Made by a program: the position numbers and the translations under genes
Part shown: in pieces, positions 5,102 to 5,217 of the stretch
Layout: every line of letters starts with the position of its first letter
Numbering within the stretch: the stretch's first letter is position 1
The notes under the pieces: model-generated
The model's database searches: none
What the model was told of the DNA's origin: nothing
What the model saw: the letters and a program-made list of their open reading frames with translations, nothing else
Source of the DNA: DASXAQ01 sp036406615
GTDB lineage: Bacteria; Actinomycetota; UBA4738
DNA: 5,217 nucleotides
Direction: 5' to 3'
Assembly: GCA_036406615.1 (NCBI GenBank)
Contig: DASXAQ010000007.1
Span: 1-5,217 of the forward strand

Positions 5102-5217
5102 ATGCGCTGGATGGCACGAACGTTCGCTACGGGAGCCTGGCTCGTCGCGCTGGCGGGTGGCGCCTCTCCGTTGGGATGGGGCGCGGCGTCGAGCCCGGCT
5201 GCCGTTCCCGGCATCGT
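5102..5217 (+). CDS. Start of an exported protein of unknown function (partial)
   Basis: Only 38 codons fall in the window. The ATG has a well-placed GAGGGG Shine-Dalgarno. The translation begins MRWMARTFATGAWLVALAGG and continues into an Ala/Ser/Pro-rich stretch (WGAASSPAAVPGI). This is a signal peptide: two arginines, a hydrophobic core at about 8-20, and a plausible cleavage site near residue 29 (GAA before SSPA). No stop is met before the right edge. No mature domain can be seen, so no function is assigned. The gene diverges from the propeller-hydrolase gene. A minus-strand ORF over the same bases (4993-5214) lacks these start signals and is taken as a shadow. Confidence 0.65.
   Translation, partial: MRWMARTFATGAWLVALAGGASPLGWGAASSPAAVPGI

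Noticed and set aside
5117..5126. Palindrome CGAACGTTCG, considered as a LexA/SOS box
   Set aside because: The actinobacterial SOS box needs four bases between CGAAC and GTTCG half-sites. Here they abut, and the site lies inside the coding sequence.
4993..5214. Minus-strand 73-codon ORF at the right edge
   Set aside because: It lies opposite a plus-strand start with a good RBS and signal peptide, and overlaps the divergent promoter zone. No motif is seen.

Overview
The window comes from a GC-rich bacterial chromosome whose genes lie mostly on the minus strand. High GC, strong G/C preference at third codon positions, a SpoIID/LytB-type protein, a zinc-ribbon DUF2127 membrane protein and repeat-rich secreted propellers together suggest a soil or sediment actinobacterium, perhaps a deep-branching class such as Thermoleophilia. 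That placement is inference; there is no RNA gene or phylogenetic marker here.

Layout from right to left, the direction of transcription of the minus-strand genes: (1) At 5102 a plus-strand gene begins with a good ribosome binding site and a signal peptide, then leaves the window. (2) Diverging from it, 4918-3161 encodes a secreted two-domain protein: a six-bladed TolB/PD40-type beta-propeller with an exact 44-residue period, then a GH26-like glycoside hydrolase domain with both candidate catalytic glutamates present. (3) After 43 bases comes a four-helix DUF2127 membrane protein with an N-terminal zinc-ribbon-like segment (3117-2218). (4) The 144-base gap after it holds a 32-codon ORF (2168-2070) with a near-perfect Shine-Dalgarno. 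Its TGA overlaps the ATG of the next gene in an ATGA. (5) 2073-913 encodes a secreted protein made almost entirely of seven ~50-residue 'AWAVG...LILRWNG..W' repeats, read here as a seven-bladed propeller. (6) A GC hairpin lies in the next gap. (7) 840-1 is the start of a secreted SpoIID/LytB-domain protein, cut by the left edge.

Four of the five long genes encode exported proteins and the fifth is a membrane protein, so this looks like a cell-envelope or extracellular-polysaccharide neighbourhood. The GH26-like domain would cut or remodel a glycan, the SpoIID-like protein would act on peptidoglycan, and the propellers are probable binding or scaffold modules. Shared regulation is not proven: only the 3161/3117 junction looks clearly operonic. 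No tRNA, rRNA, CRISPR array, transposase, integrase or attachment site was seen. The most unusual items are the propeller-hydrolase fusion, the closed-ring repeat architecture in both propeller genes, and the small coupled ORF at 2070-2168.
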